Source: Rohdeia mirabilis
GTDB taxonomy: Bacteria; Planctomycetota; UBA1135; GCA-002686595
Reading direction: 5' to 3'
Assembly: GCA_007750655.1 (NCBI GenBank)
Contig: CP036290.1
Coordinates: forward strand, 1,674,001 to 1,738,000
Length of the DNA stretch: 64,000 nucleotides
This document shows positions 21,517 to 29,353 of the stretch, piece after piece. Numbering within the stretch: the first letter of the stretch is position 1; every line of letters begins with the position of its first letter. Made by a program: the position numbers and the translations under genes. The notes beneath the pieces were generated by a model. That model saw nothing but the letters and a program-made list of their open reading frames with translations. It was not told the DNA's origin and did not search any database.

Positions 21517-22353
21517 ATGCAGCCCACCACGTTCCACTTCGAGCTCGACGGCCACGTCGGCGTCGTGCGCCTCGATCGCCCCGATCGACTCAACGCGCTG
21601 ACGTTCGAGAGCTACCGCGAACTGACCGACTTCTTCGTCCACCTGCGCACGCGCGACGACGTGCGCTCCGTGCTTCTGACCGGCACCGGGCGCGCCTTCT
21701 GCTCGGGCGGGGACGTGAAGGACATCATCGGCCGGTTGTTCGACGTGCCCGAGGCGGACCTGTTCGCGTTCACGCGCATGACCTGCGATCTGATCGAGAA
21801 CATCCGATTGCTCGAGAAGCCAGTGGTCGCGGGGCTGAACGGAACCACCTGCGGCGCGGGCGCGGTCATGGCGGCCGCGGCCGACGTGCGCGTGGCGGCC
21901 GAGTCGGCGAAGATCGCGTTCCTGTTCGTGAAGGTCGGGCTGTGCGGCGCCGACATGGGCGCGGCCTGGCTGCTGCCGCGCATCGTCGGTCTGGGCCGCG
22001 CTTCCGAACTCTTGATGGGGGGGGAGTTCATCTCGGCCACCGAGGCCGAGCGCATCGGGCTCTACAACAAGGTCGTTCCGAACGACGACCTGTACAGCGA
22101 GGCGCTCGAGTACGCGCGGCGCCTGGGCGCGGGGCCGAGTTTCGGACTCGCCGTCACCAAGCGCATGCTCAACGCCGAGGCGCACATGTCGCTGCGCGAG
22201 GCGATGCAGGCCGAAGGCTGGATCCAGGCCGAGTGCATGAAGCACCCCGACTACCGCGAGGGATTCGACGCGGCGATGGAGAAGCGGGCGCCCGACTTCG
22301 GACGGGGCGTCGGAGTCGTGCCGACGCGCTCGTCGAAGGAGAGCCGACGATGA
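21517..22353 (+). CDS. Enoyl-CoA hydratase/isomerase (crotonase) family protein
   Basis: A 278-residue crotonase-fold protein: VGVVRLDRPDRLNAL, the CoA/oxyanion loop GRAFCSGGDVKDI, the second oxyanion region GTTCGAGAVMAAAADVRVA and LLPRIVGLGRASELLMGGE. The two glutamates used by true hydratases (in CEL and PEV motifs) appear replaced: the aligned residues fall in AVMAAAADV and FLFVKVGL. It may therefore be a ring-opening hydrolase, isomerase or decyclase rather than a hydratase. The next gene starts within its stop (ATGA at 22350). Confidence 0.87.
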   Translation: MQPTTFHFELDGHVGVVRLDRPDRLNALTFESYRELTDFFVHLRTRDDVRSVLLTGTGRAFCSGGDVKDIIGRLFDVPEADLFAFTRMTCDLIENIRLLEKPVVAGLNGTTCGAGAVMAAAADVRVAAESAKIAFLFVKVGLCGADMGAAWLLPRIVGLGRASELLMGGEFISATEAERIGLYNKVVPNDDLYSEALEYARRLGAGPSFGLAVTKRMLNAEAHMSLREAMQAEGWIQAECMKHPDYREGFDAAMEKRAPDFGRGVGVVPTRSSKESRR

Positions 22354-23522
22354 GCGCCGAGCTGGTCGGGACGCTGCGCGAGCGCGCGCGCGAACTGTGG
22401 CAGGGCTACGCGGCGCCGCCCGAGTCCGCCGGCGAGGAGCTGCGTGCGCGCGCGGCGTCGACCGCGCTCGCCGATGCCGACCTGCTCGGCTATGCGGTCG
22501 CAGCGGCCCGCGGCGGACACGCGACATCGGGACTCTGCTCGGACGACGAGCCGTCGGTGCGCGCCATGTGCGCGCTGCGCGACGAGCTTGCCTATGGCGA
22601 CGGACTGCTCGACCTGATGTTCGTGATGCAGGGCCTCGGTTCGTACCCGCTGCAGATGGGGGGGCGCGGTCCGTTCGCCGACGCCGTGTGCGCGGACGTG
22701 GTGGCCGGTCGCCAGATCGCGGCCTACGGACTGACCGAACCGGGCGCCGGGTCGAACCTCGACGAGATCGCGACAGGCGCCACGCGCGACGGAGCCGGCT
22801 GGCGACTCGACGGCCTCAAGACCTTCATCTCGAACGCGGGGATCGCGGATTTCTACTGCGTGCTGGCACGCACGTCCGGCGAACCCGGCGACCGCACGCC
22901 GGGCGGTCTGACGATGTTCTTCGTGCCCGCATCCTGCAACGGACTCACCACCCTTCCTTTCGAGGTCATCGCGCCGCACCCGATCGGCGAGGTGCGTTTC
23001 GATGGCGTCGAGGTCAGCGACGACCTGCGACTCGGTGAAGTGGGGGAGGGGCTGGATCTGGCGCTGCGCACGCTCGCGCGCTTTCGAACCACGGTCGGTG
23101 CGGCGGCCAACGGCTTCGCGCGGCGCGCACTCGACGAATCGGTCCAGCACCTCGGCGCGCGGCAGCAGTTCGGGCGTCCGCTCGGTGCGAACCAGGGTCT
23201 GCGCTTCGACCTGGCCGAGATGGACGCGCGGCTGCGTGCGGCCCAGCTGCTGGTCGACGAGGCCGCGCTCGCTTCGGACCGACGGGCGCCCGACGTGGCC
23301 CGCTCGGTGGCGCGCGCGAAACTCGTCGCGACCGAGACCGCGGGCTGGATCTGCGATCGCGCGGTCCAGCACCACGGCGGGCTGGGTGTGAAGCGCGGGC
23401 AGATCGTCGAGTCCTTGTACCGCGAGGTCCGGGCCCTGCGGATCTACGAGGGCGCGACCGAGATCCAGCGCCTGATCCTCGGCAAGCTCGTGCTCGCGAA
23501 CGGGGCTCAGCCTCCGCGTTGA
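22350..23522 (+). CDS. Acyl-CoA dehydrogenase
   Basis: A 390-residue flavoprotein with all three domains. It has YGLTEPGAGSNLDEI and WRLDGLKTFISNAGIADFY (FAD and substrate binding), and the C-terminal helix bundle with RQQFGRPLGANQGLRFDLA. AVQHHGGLGVKRG is followed by RALRIYEGATEIQRL, where the Glu of YEG corresponds to the catalytic base of medium-chain acyl-CoA dehydrogenase. It oxidises an acyl-CoA at C2-C3, presumably a ring-derived intermediate, passing electrons to an ETF not encoded here. It is translationally coupled to the crotonase-family gene by an ATGA overlap; 76 bp separate it from the kinase-like gene. Confidence 0.92.
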   Translation: MSAELVGTLRERARELWQGYAAPPESAGEELRARAASTALADADLLGYAVAAARGGHATSGLCSDDEPSVRAMCALRDELAYGDGLLDLMFVMQGLGSYPLQMGGRGPFADAVCADVVAGRQIAAYGLTEPGAGSNLDEIATGATRDGAGWRLDGLKTFISNAGIADFYCVLARTSGEPGDRTPGGLTMFFVPASCNGLTTLPFEVIAPHPIGEVRFDGVEVSDDLRLGEVGEGLDLALRTLARFRTTVGAAANGFARRALDESVQHLGARQQFGRPLGANQGLRFDLAEMDARLRAAQLLVDEAALASDRRAPDVARSVARAKLVATETAGWICDRAVQHHGGLGVKRGQIVESLYREVRALRIYEGATEIQRLILGKLVLANGAQPPR

Positions 23523-23598
23523 CCGCTGGGCGGGCCGCCGCGGGTCGGTTCCGCCCGCGCCGGCGATAGGATGGTCGGCCTTCCCCCTTCCGATCGCC

Positions 23599-24471
23599 AT
23601 GACCGAACCCGCCCCCTTCGCGGACGCGCTCGCCCCCGGGCGCGTCGTCGCCGACCGCTTCGAGTTGAAGTCGCCCTGGCGTCAGGGCGGCCTCTCGGTG
23701 GCCTTCGAGGCCCACGATCGCGAACGCGACGAGCCGTGCGAGGTCCAGTCGTTCTCGGCCGGCCTGTTCGAGGGCGAGGACCAGGCGCGCGCCTTCGCCG
23801 CCACGTTCGAGCCCTGGATGGCGCTGCGCAGCGAACGCGTCGCCCGCGTGCGCGCCGTCGTCGTCGAGGGACCGAACGCGTTCGTCGTGACCGACCTCGC
23901 CACCGGGCGGTCGCTGCGGCAGTTCTTGGACGAAGCCGCCGGCGAACCGCTCGCGCCCGCGCGCGTCGTCGAGATCGGACTGGCTCTGGCGCGTGGCCTC
24001 GAGGACCTGCACGCCGCGGGGCTCGTCCACGGCGACGTGAAGCCCACCTCGGTCTACGTCGACGGACCGAACGTGATGCTCGTCGACGGCGGCACGACGC
24101 CGAGCTTGTGGACGGCCAAGGATCTCGGTGAACGCACCGCGCTGATCGGGACGCCGTACTACGCGCCGATCGAGCAGTTCGGCGGCGAGGCGCCTGGCCC
24201 GGCGTCGGACATCTACAACGTCTGCACGCTCCTGTTCGAACTGGCGACCGGCGTGCAGCCCTTCGCGGGTCGCTCGTTCCTCGAGGTCTTCCAGTCCAAG
24301 CTCGCACCCGAGCCGCCGACGTTCGCCCAGCGTGCCCCGAAGCTCGCGAGCCGCGGCGCGTTCGAAGAGGTCGTGCGCCGCGGGCTCTACGCCGACGCGA
24401 ACCGGCGCTACCGCACGGCGCGTGAACTGCGCGCCGCGCTCGAGACCGTCGCGGGGGGCGCCCGTGTCTGA
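23599..24471 (+). CDS. Protein-kinase-like protein, possible pseudokinase, inside catabolic operon
   Basis: A 290-residue protein with a kinase fold: RFELKSPWRQGGLSVAFEA in place of the glycine loop, H144-G-D146-VKPTSV in place of HRDLKPEN, D163-GG in place of DFG, and GTPYYAPIEQFGG like the activation-loop end. Catalytic and metal Asp are kept, but the ATP-binding Lys of VAIK is not evident (aligned EPCEVQSF), the Arg of HRD is Gly and the metal-binding Asn is Ser. It has no membrane segment or sensor domain. Its last 8 bases overlap the ligase gene start, so it is co-expressed with the CoA-ligase operon. A regulatory or scaffold role is possible. Confidence 0.8.
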   Translation: MTEPAPFADALAPGRVVADRFELKSPWRQGGLSVAFEAHDRERDEPCEVQSFSAGLFEGEDQARAFAATFEPWMALRSERVARVRAVVVEGPNAFVVTDLATGRSLRQFLDEAAGEPLAPARVVEIGLALARGLEDLHAAGLVHGDVKPTSVYVDGPNVMLVDGGTTPSLWTAKDLGERTALIGTPYYAPIEQFGGEAPGPASDIYNVCTLLFELATGVQPFAGRSFLEVFQSKLAPEPPTFAQRAPKLASRGAFEEVVRRGLYADANRRYRTARELRAALETVAGGARV

Positions 24472-26083
24472 GATTCGACTGGACGCGAGCGGCGAGCTCG
24501 ACCTCGCACTGCCCGAGCGCTTCAACCTCGCCGAGTACTACCTCGACGAGCCGGCCGCGACCCACGGCCCCGACCGCGTGGCGCTCGAGGTGCACGGCGA
24601 GTCGCGCACCTACGCCCAGCTGATCGACGGTTCGAAGCGGATGGCGGCCCTGTTGCGAAGGCTCGGCGTTCGGCGCGAGGAGCGCGTCCTGATCTGCTTG
24701 CCCGACGGTTTCGCCTACTCCGACGCCTTCTTCGGCGTCCTGCGCGCCGGTGCGGCCTTCGCGATGGTGTCGCCGCTGCTGAAGGAGGAGAGCTACGCCG
24801 AGTACCTCGACTACGTGAACTGCCGCGTGGCGATCGTGCACGCCGAGACGTTGGAACAGATGGCGCCGGCGTTCGCCCGGAGCGAGTCGTGCGAGCACCT
24901 GATCGTCGTCGGGGGAGCGGCCGGCGCCGCACCCGGACACATCGACGCGACGAGCGCTCTGGCGGCCGAGGACCCGTCGTCGCCCGCGGCTCGCACGGCG
25001 GCCACCGGACCCGACGACCTGGCGGGGTGGCTGTTCACCAGCGGCTCGACCGGTCGGCCCAAGGGCTGTGTGCACGTCCAGCGCGACTACGCCTACTCGA
25101 CCGAGACCTACGCCAAGAACGTGGTCGGCTACGGACCGGACGACGTGTGTGTCGGCGTGCCGAAGCTGTTCTTCGGCTACGCCACGGGCACGAACCTGAT
25201 GTTCCCGCTGCGCTTCGGCGGCCGCGCGGGTCTGTTCCCCGAGCGCTCGACGCCCGACGCCCTGTTCGACGCGATCGAACGCCACCGGCCGACGGTGCTG
25301 ACCTCGGTGCCGACGATGATCAACGCGATGCTGCGCCACGAGCGCATCGCGACGGCCGATCTCTCGAGCCTGCGCCTCGTGCTGTCGGCCGGCGAGGCGC
25401 TGCCCGAAGCGCTCGCGAAGGCCTGGATGGAACGGACCGGCACCGAGATCCTCGACGGGATCGGTTCGGCCGAGATGTTCCACATCTACATCTCGAACCA
25501 CCCCGGCGACGTGAAGCCCGGCAGCCTCGGCCGCGTCGTCGAGGGCTACGAGGCGCGCATCGTCGACGACACGGGCGCTCCGGTCCCCGACGGCGAGCCC
25601 GGACGACTGGCCGTGCGCGGCGGTTCGACGGCCCTGTGCTACTGGGCGAACAAGCAGGCCAGCAACGAGACGTTCCAGGGCGCGTGGTGCGTGTCGGCCG
25701 ACGTGTTCAAGCGCGACGCCGACGGCTACTACACGTACGAGGGGCGCTCGGACGACCTGCTCAAGGTCTCGGGCATCTTCGTCTCGCCGCTGGAGATCGA
25801 GAACGCGCTGTTGTCGCACGCGGCCGTCGACGAGGTCTGCATCGTCGCGCGCGAGGACGCCGGCGGCCTCGTCAAGCCCCAGGCGTTCGTCGTGCCGGCG
25901 AGCGGCGTTCGCGGCGACGAGGCTCTCGCGGCCGAGCTCGTGACGCACGTCAAGACGACGCTCGCTCCGCACAAGTACCCGCGTTGGTTCGAGTGGGTGG
26001 ACGACCTGCCCAAGAACGACCGCGGCAAGGTGGATCGGAAGGTGATGCGTGCGCGCGTCGAGCGCGGCGAGGTGCAGGCATGA
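24464..26083 (+). CDS. Benzoate-CoA-ligase-family acid:CoA ligase
   Basis: A 539-residue AMP-forming ligase. The N-terminal FNLAEYYLDE opening is typical of benzoate/2-aminobenzoate-CoA ligases. The P-loop is TSGSTGRPKGCVH, the aryl-pocket and adenine motifs are KLFFGYATGTNLMFPL and DGIGSAEMFHIYIS, the hinge is YTYEGRSDDLLKVSG, and the C-terminal Lys lies in LPKNDRGKVDRK. It would activate an aromatic acid with ATP and CoA as the entry step of the surrounding operon. It starts at a GTG (24464) that overlaps the kinase-like gene, and overlaps the creatininase-family gene by ATGA at its end. The exact acid (benzoate, aminobenzoate or other) cannot be read from the sequence. Confidence 0.9.
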   Translation: MSEIRLDASGELDLALPERFNLAEYYLDEPAATHGPDRVALEVHGESRTYAQLIDGSKRMAALLRRLGVRREERVLICLPDGFAYSDAFFGVLRAGAAFAMVSPLLKEESYAEYLDYVNCRVAIVHAETLEQMAPAFARSESCEHLIVVGGAAGAAPGHIDATSALAAEDPSSPAARTAATGPDDLAGWLFTSGSTGRPKGCVHVQRDYAYSTETYAKNVVGYGPDDVCVGVPKLFFGYATGTNLMFPLRFGGRAGLFPERSTPDALFDAIERHRPTVLTSVPTMINAMLRHERIATADLSSLRLVLSAGEALPEALAKAWMERTGTEILDGIGSAEMFHIYISNHPGDVKPGSLGRVVEGYEARIVDDTGAPVPDGEPGRLAVRGGSTALCYWANKQASNETFQGAWCVSADVFKRDADGYYTYEGRSDDLLKVSGIFVSPLEIENALLSHAAVDEVCIVAREDAGGLVKPQAFVVPASGVRGDEALAAELVTHVKTTLAPHKYPRWFEWVDDLPKNDRGKVDRKVMRARVERGEVQA

Positions 26084-26877
26084 GCGGCGCCCAGCCTCTC
26101 GCGCGCCACCGGCTCGTGGACCTGACCTGGCCCGAGGCCCGCGAGCTGTTCGCCGCGGACCCGATCTGCCTGTTGCCGACCGGCGCGACCGAGCCGCACG
26201 GGCCGCACCTGCCGCTCGACGTGGACGTGGTCATCTCGAGCGCCCAGGCCGAGGCCGCCGCGCGCCGGTTGGTGGCGGCCGGTGTCCCCGCGCTCGTGCT
26301 GCCGCCCCTGTCGTACGGCGTGACGTTCTTCACCGAGGGCTTCGAAGGGCGCGTCAGCCTGCGCCCGGGAACCCTGTGGTCGATGATCGACGACATCGTG
26401 AAGTCGCTCGAGGAACAGGGCGTGCGCCGCATCTGCATGACGAACGCGCACCTCGAGCCGGAGCAGGTGAAGGTCCTGCGCGGCGTCGTCCTCGACCACG
26501 GCGCGATCACGAAGAACAAGGCGCACCTGATCCTCGCCGACCAGCTGCGCCGTCGATGGACCTCGACCCTGGGCGCGGAGTTCGCGACCGGCGAGTGCCA
26601 CGCGGGTGACTACGAGACGTCGATCGTGCTGGCCACCGATCCGGATCGAGTGCGGACCGACGTGATGGCGGCGTTGCCCGGTCGCGAGGTCGGTCTGGTC
26701 GCCGGCATCCAGTCCGGCGTGAAGTCCTTCCGCGAACTCGGCGCAGACCAGGCCTACTGCGGCGAGCCCGCGGCCGCTTCGGCGGAGAAGGGTCGCGAGA
26801 TCCTCGAGCAACTGGCCGAGATCACCGTCGTGACCTGTCGCGAGGCCTGGCCCGAACGCTTCCAAGGGAGCGTCTGA
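26080..26877 (+). CDS. Creatininase-family amidohydrolase
   Basis: A 265-residue protein of the creatininase fold. The first metal-binding block is PTGATEPHGPHLPLDVD with E38, H40 and D49; the second is ECHAGDYETSI with conserved His and Glu. The usual NGHGGN loop is replaced by TNAHLEPEQ. Family members hydrolyse cyclic or linear amides (creatinine, formamides, mycofactocin precursor peptide). In this operon, with a Rid-family protein, it may cleave a C-N bond from an amino-substituted intermediate; that is inference. It overlaps the ligase gene by ATGA and is 13 bp from the thioesterase. Confidence 0.87.
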   Translation: MSGAQPLARHRLVDLTWPEARELFAADPICLLPTGATEPHGPHLPLDVDVVISSAQAEAAARRLVAAGVPALVLPPLSYGVTFFTEGFEGRVSLRPGTLWSMIDDIVKSLEEQGVRRICMTNAHLEPEQVKVLRGVVLDHGAITKNKAHLILADQLRRRWTSTLGAEFATGECHAGDYETSIVLATDPDRVRTDVMAALPGREVGLVAGIQSGVKSFRELGADQAYCGEPAAASAEKGREILEQLAEITVVTCREAWPERFQGSV

Positions 26878-26890
26878 GACGCGCACGCAC

Positions 26891-27337
26891 ATGGGCAAGA
26901 TCTTCGAGTGTCAGCAGAACGTGCGCTTCGGCCACGTGGATCCGGCGGGGATCGCCTACTTCCCCAAGATCTACGACTTCATCCACGAAGCGTTCGAGGA
27001 GCTGTGGCAACTGCACGTGGGGGAGCGCTACTACCACCTCCTGCAGGAGAAGCGCATCGGCTTCCCGCTCGTGCACGCCGACGTGGACTTCGTGCGGCCG
27101 CTGCGCTTCGGCGATCGGCCGCTCGTCCGCATCACCTGCTTCAAGCTCGGCCGCAGTTCGCTCGGCCTGCGCTACGAGTACCGCGTGGACGACCAGGTCT
27201 GCGTGGATGCGCGCATGACCACCGTCTGCGTCGAGCTGGACTCCCTCGAGCCGCTCGAGATTCCCGCCGCCTACCGCACACGCTTCGAGGCGATCCTCGA
27301 GGACGCCCCCCCGAAACGACGCGACTCCCGCGCCTGA
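26891..27337 (+). CDS. 4HBT-type acyl-CoA thioesterase
   Basis: A 148-residue hot-dog-fold thioesterase. The segment VRFGHVDPAGIAYFPKIYDF matches the 4-hydroxybenzoyl-CoA thioesterase signature, with D17 as the catalytic Asp. The remainder (LVHADVDFVRPLRFGDRPLV, SLGLRYEYRV) follows the fold. It would release CoA from aromatic or dead-end acyl-CoAs made by the operon, or act as a proof-reader for the ligase. It is the last gene of the operon before metF, which begins 10 bp later, so the transcript may continue. Confidence 0.88.
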   Translation: MGKIFECQQNVRFGHVDPAGIAYFPKIYDFIHEAFEELWQLHVGERYYHLLQEKRIGFPLVHADVDFVRPLRFGDRPLVRITCFKLGRSSLGLRYEYRVDDQVCVDARMTTVCVELDSLEPLEIPAAYRTRFEAILEDAPPKRRDSRA

Positions 27338-27347
27338 TCCCGACGCC

Positions 27348-28217
27348 GTGAAGATCAAGGAACTGTTCGCCCAGAAGGAGCCCGTGTTCTCCTTCGAGTT
27401 CTTCCCGCCGAAGACCGACAAGGCCGCGGAGAAGCTGATGGAGACCGTCGCCGAGTTGAAGGGCGCGCTGTCTCCCGGCTACGTGTCCGTGACCTACGGC
27501 GCAGGCGGGAGCACGCGCGAGCGCACGCTCGAGTGCGTGCGGCGCATCCACACGGAACTCGGTCTGACCGCCATGGCGCACCTGACCTGCGTCGGGCACA
27601 CCGCCGTCGAGTTGACCGAGATCGTGCGCGAACTGGTCGACGCCGGCGTCGAGAACGTGCTGGCCCTGCGCGGCGATCCGCCCCAGGGCGAGACGCGGTT
27701 CAGCGCCGTCGACGGCGGCTTCGCGAACGCCAGCCAACTGGTCGAGCACCTGCGCGGCGAGTTCGACCTGTGCCTCGGCGGCGCCTGCTATCCGGAGCGG
27801 CACCCCGAGGCGATCTCGCTCGAGTCCGACGTCCGCTGGCTGAAGCACAAGGTCGAGCAGGGTGTCGATTTCCTGGTCACCCAGCTCTTCTTCGACAACG
27901 CCGACTACTTCGCGTTCGTCGATCGCATCCGGGCCGCCGGCATCGACGTGCCCGTGATCCCGGGCATCATGCCGATCACGAACGTGGCCCAGATCGAGCG
28001 CTTCACCTCCATGTGCGGCGCCCGGATTCCCGAGGAACTGCGGGTGCGTCTGGACCCGATCCGCGACGACGCCGCCGCCGTCATGGCGACCGGGATCGAG
28101 CACGCGACGCTCCAGTGCCGCGCGCTCATCGCGGCCGGCGCTCCCGGCCTGCACTTCTACACGCTCAACAAGAGCCACGCGACGCGCTCCATCCTGGCGT
28201 CCGTCAAGGCGCTCTGA
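27348..28217 (+). CDS. metF: 5,10-methylenetetrahydrofolate reductase
   Basis: A 289-residue FAD TIM-barrel enzyme that makes 5-methyl-THF for methionine synthesis. Diagnostic are the opening FSFEFFPPKTDKA with the catalytic Glu, YVSVTYGAGGSTRERT, MAHLTCVGHT, VLALRGDPP, FLVTQLFFDN and the end GLHFYTLNKS. The length equals that of bacterial MetF. It starts at a GTG 10 bp after the thioesterase stop. Confidence 0.95.
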   Translation: MKIKELFAQKEPVFSFEFFPPKTDKAAEKLMETVAELKGALSPGYVSVTYGAGGSTRERTLECVRRIHTELGLTAMAHLTCVGHTAVELTEIVRELVDAGVENVLALRGDPPQGETRFSAVDGGFANASQLVEHLRGEFDLCLGGACYPERHPEAISLESDVRWLKHKVEQGVDFLVTQLFFDNADYFAFVDRIRAAGIDVPVIPGIMPITNVAQIERFTSMCGARIPEELRVRLDPIRDDAAAVMATGIEHATLQCRALIAAGAPGLHFYTLNKSHATRSILASVKAL

Positions 28218-28283
28218 ACCGTCGGCGGCAGCGCGCTGTCCGTCCGCACCCATCACACCTCCCCCCGAACGTCCGCCACTTCG

Positions 28284-29267
28284 ATGACCACCTCCAAGGA
28301 CGTCGTCACCTTCCAGAGCCACCTCGTCGATCACCAGCGCAAGCACCCCGAAGCGACGGGCGCCTTGAGTTGGATCCTGATCTCGGTCTCCGTCTCGGCG
28401 AAGATGATCGCCGCCAAGATCCGCCGCGCGCGGCTCGAGGGCGTGCTCGGTGCGCTCGAGTCCGAGAACGTCCAGGGCGAGGTCCAGCAGAAGCTCGACG
28501 TGATCGCCGACCGCATCATGCGGCACAACGTGGGCGAGAAGGAGCCGGTCGCGATCCTCGGTTCGGAGGAGGAGGAGGACGTGCACGCGCTGCGTCTGCA
28601 GACCGACGGCGAGCGCCGCTACAACGTGCTCTTCGACCCGCTCGACGGCTCGTCCAACCTGGACACCTGCGGCGCGGTGGGGACGATCTTCTCGGTGCTG
28701 CGCCACGACCGGCGCGCGGACGATCCGGTGAACTCGGTGCTGCAGCCGGGAACCCAGCAAGTGGCAGCCGGCTACGTGCTGTACGGGTCGTCGACGGTCT
28801 TCGTCTACACCGCGGGTGACGGCGTGCACGTCTTCGAGCTCGATCCGAACGTGGGCACGTTCTTCCGCGTGAAGGCCGACCTCCAGATTCCGGCCACCGG
28901 CAAGATCTACTCGCTCAACGAGGGCAATCGCCGTTCGATGCCCCAGGGCTACCGCGACTACCTCGACTGGGCCCAGAGCAACGGCTACTCGAGCCGCTAC
29001 ATCGGTGCGATGGTCGCCGACGTGCACCGCACGTTGCTCAAGGGCGGGGTGTTCCTCTACCCGCCGACCGAGTCGTCCCCGAACGGCAAGCTGCGGCTCC
29101 TGTACGAAGTCAACCCGATGGCGATGCTGGTCGAGCAGGCCGGCGGCAAGGCGCTGTCGGGCGACCAGCGCGCGATGGACATCCGGCCGACCGAACTGCA
29201 CCAGCGCGTCCCGATCGTGCTGGGCAGCCCGGACGAGGTGGATCGCGTGTACGACCACCTGAAGTAG
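28284..29267 (+). CDS. fbp: Class I fructose-1,6-bisphosphatase
   Basis: A 327-residue enzyme of gluconeogenesis. The metal site is seen in AILGSEEEED and VLFDPLDGSSNLD, followed by AAGYVLYGSSTVFVYT, the substrate region SLNEGNRRSMPQGYRDYL, SSRYIGAMVADVHRTLLKGG and the C-terminal LRLLYEVNPMAMLVEQAGGKA. All of these are class I FBPase signatures and the length is normal. There is a 66-bp gap after metF with no clear terminator. Confidence 0.96.
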   Translation: MTTSKDVVTFQSHLVDHQRKHPEATGALSWILISVSVSAKMIAAKIRRARLEGVLGALESENVQGEVQQKLDVIADRIMRHNVGEKEPVAILGSEEEEDVHALRLQTDGERRYNVLFDPLDGSSNLDTCGAVGTIFSVLRHDRRADDPVNSVLQPGTQQVAAGYVLYGSSTVFVYTAGDGVHVFELDPNVGTFFRVKADLQIPATGKIYSLNEGNRRSMPQGYRDYLDWAQSNGYSSRYIGAMVADVHRTLLKGGVFLYPPTESSPNGKLRLLYEVNPMAMLVEQAGGKALSGDQRAMDIRPTELHQRVPIVLGSPDEVDRVYDHLK

Positions 29268-29353
29268 TCAGGTTCGCAGCGTGGGCTCCCGCGCCCGGGA
29301 CCTCTTCGGAGCCGCTGTGGACGCTGGAACCGCCCTGCGCCGATGGACGGGGG

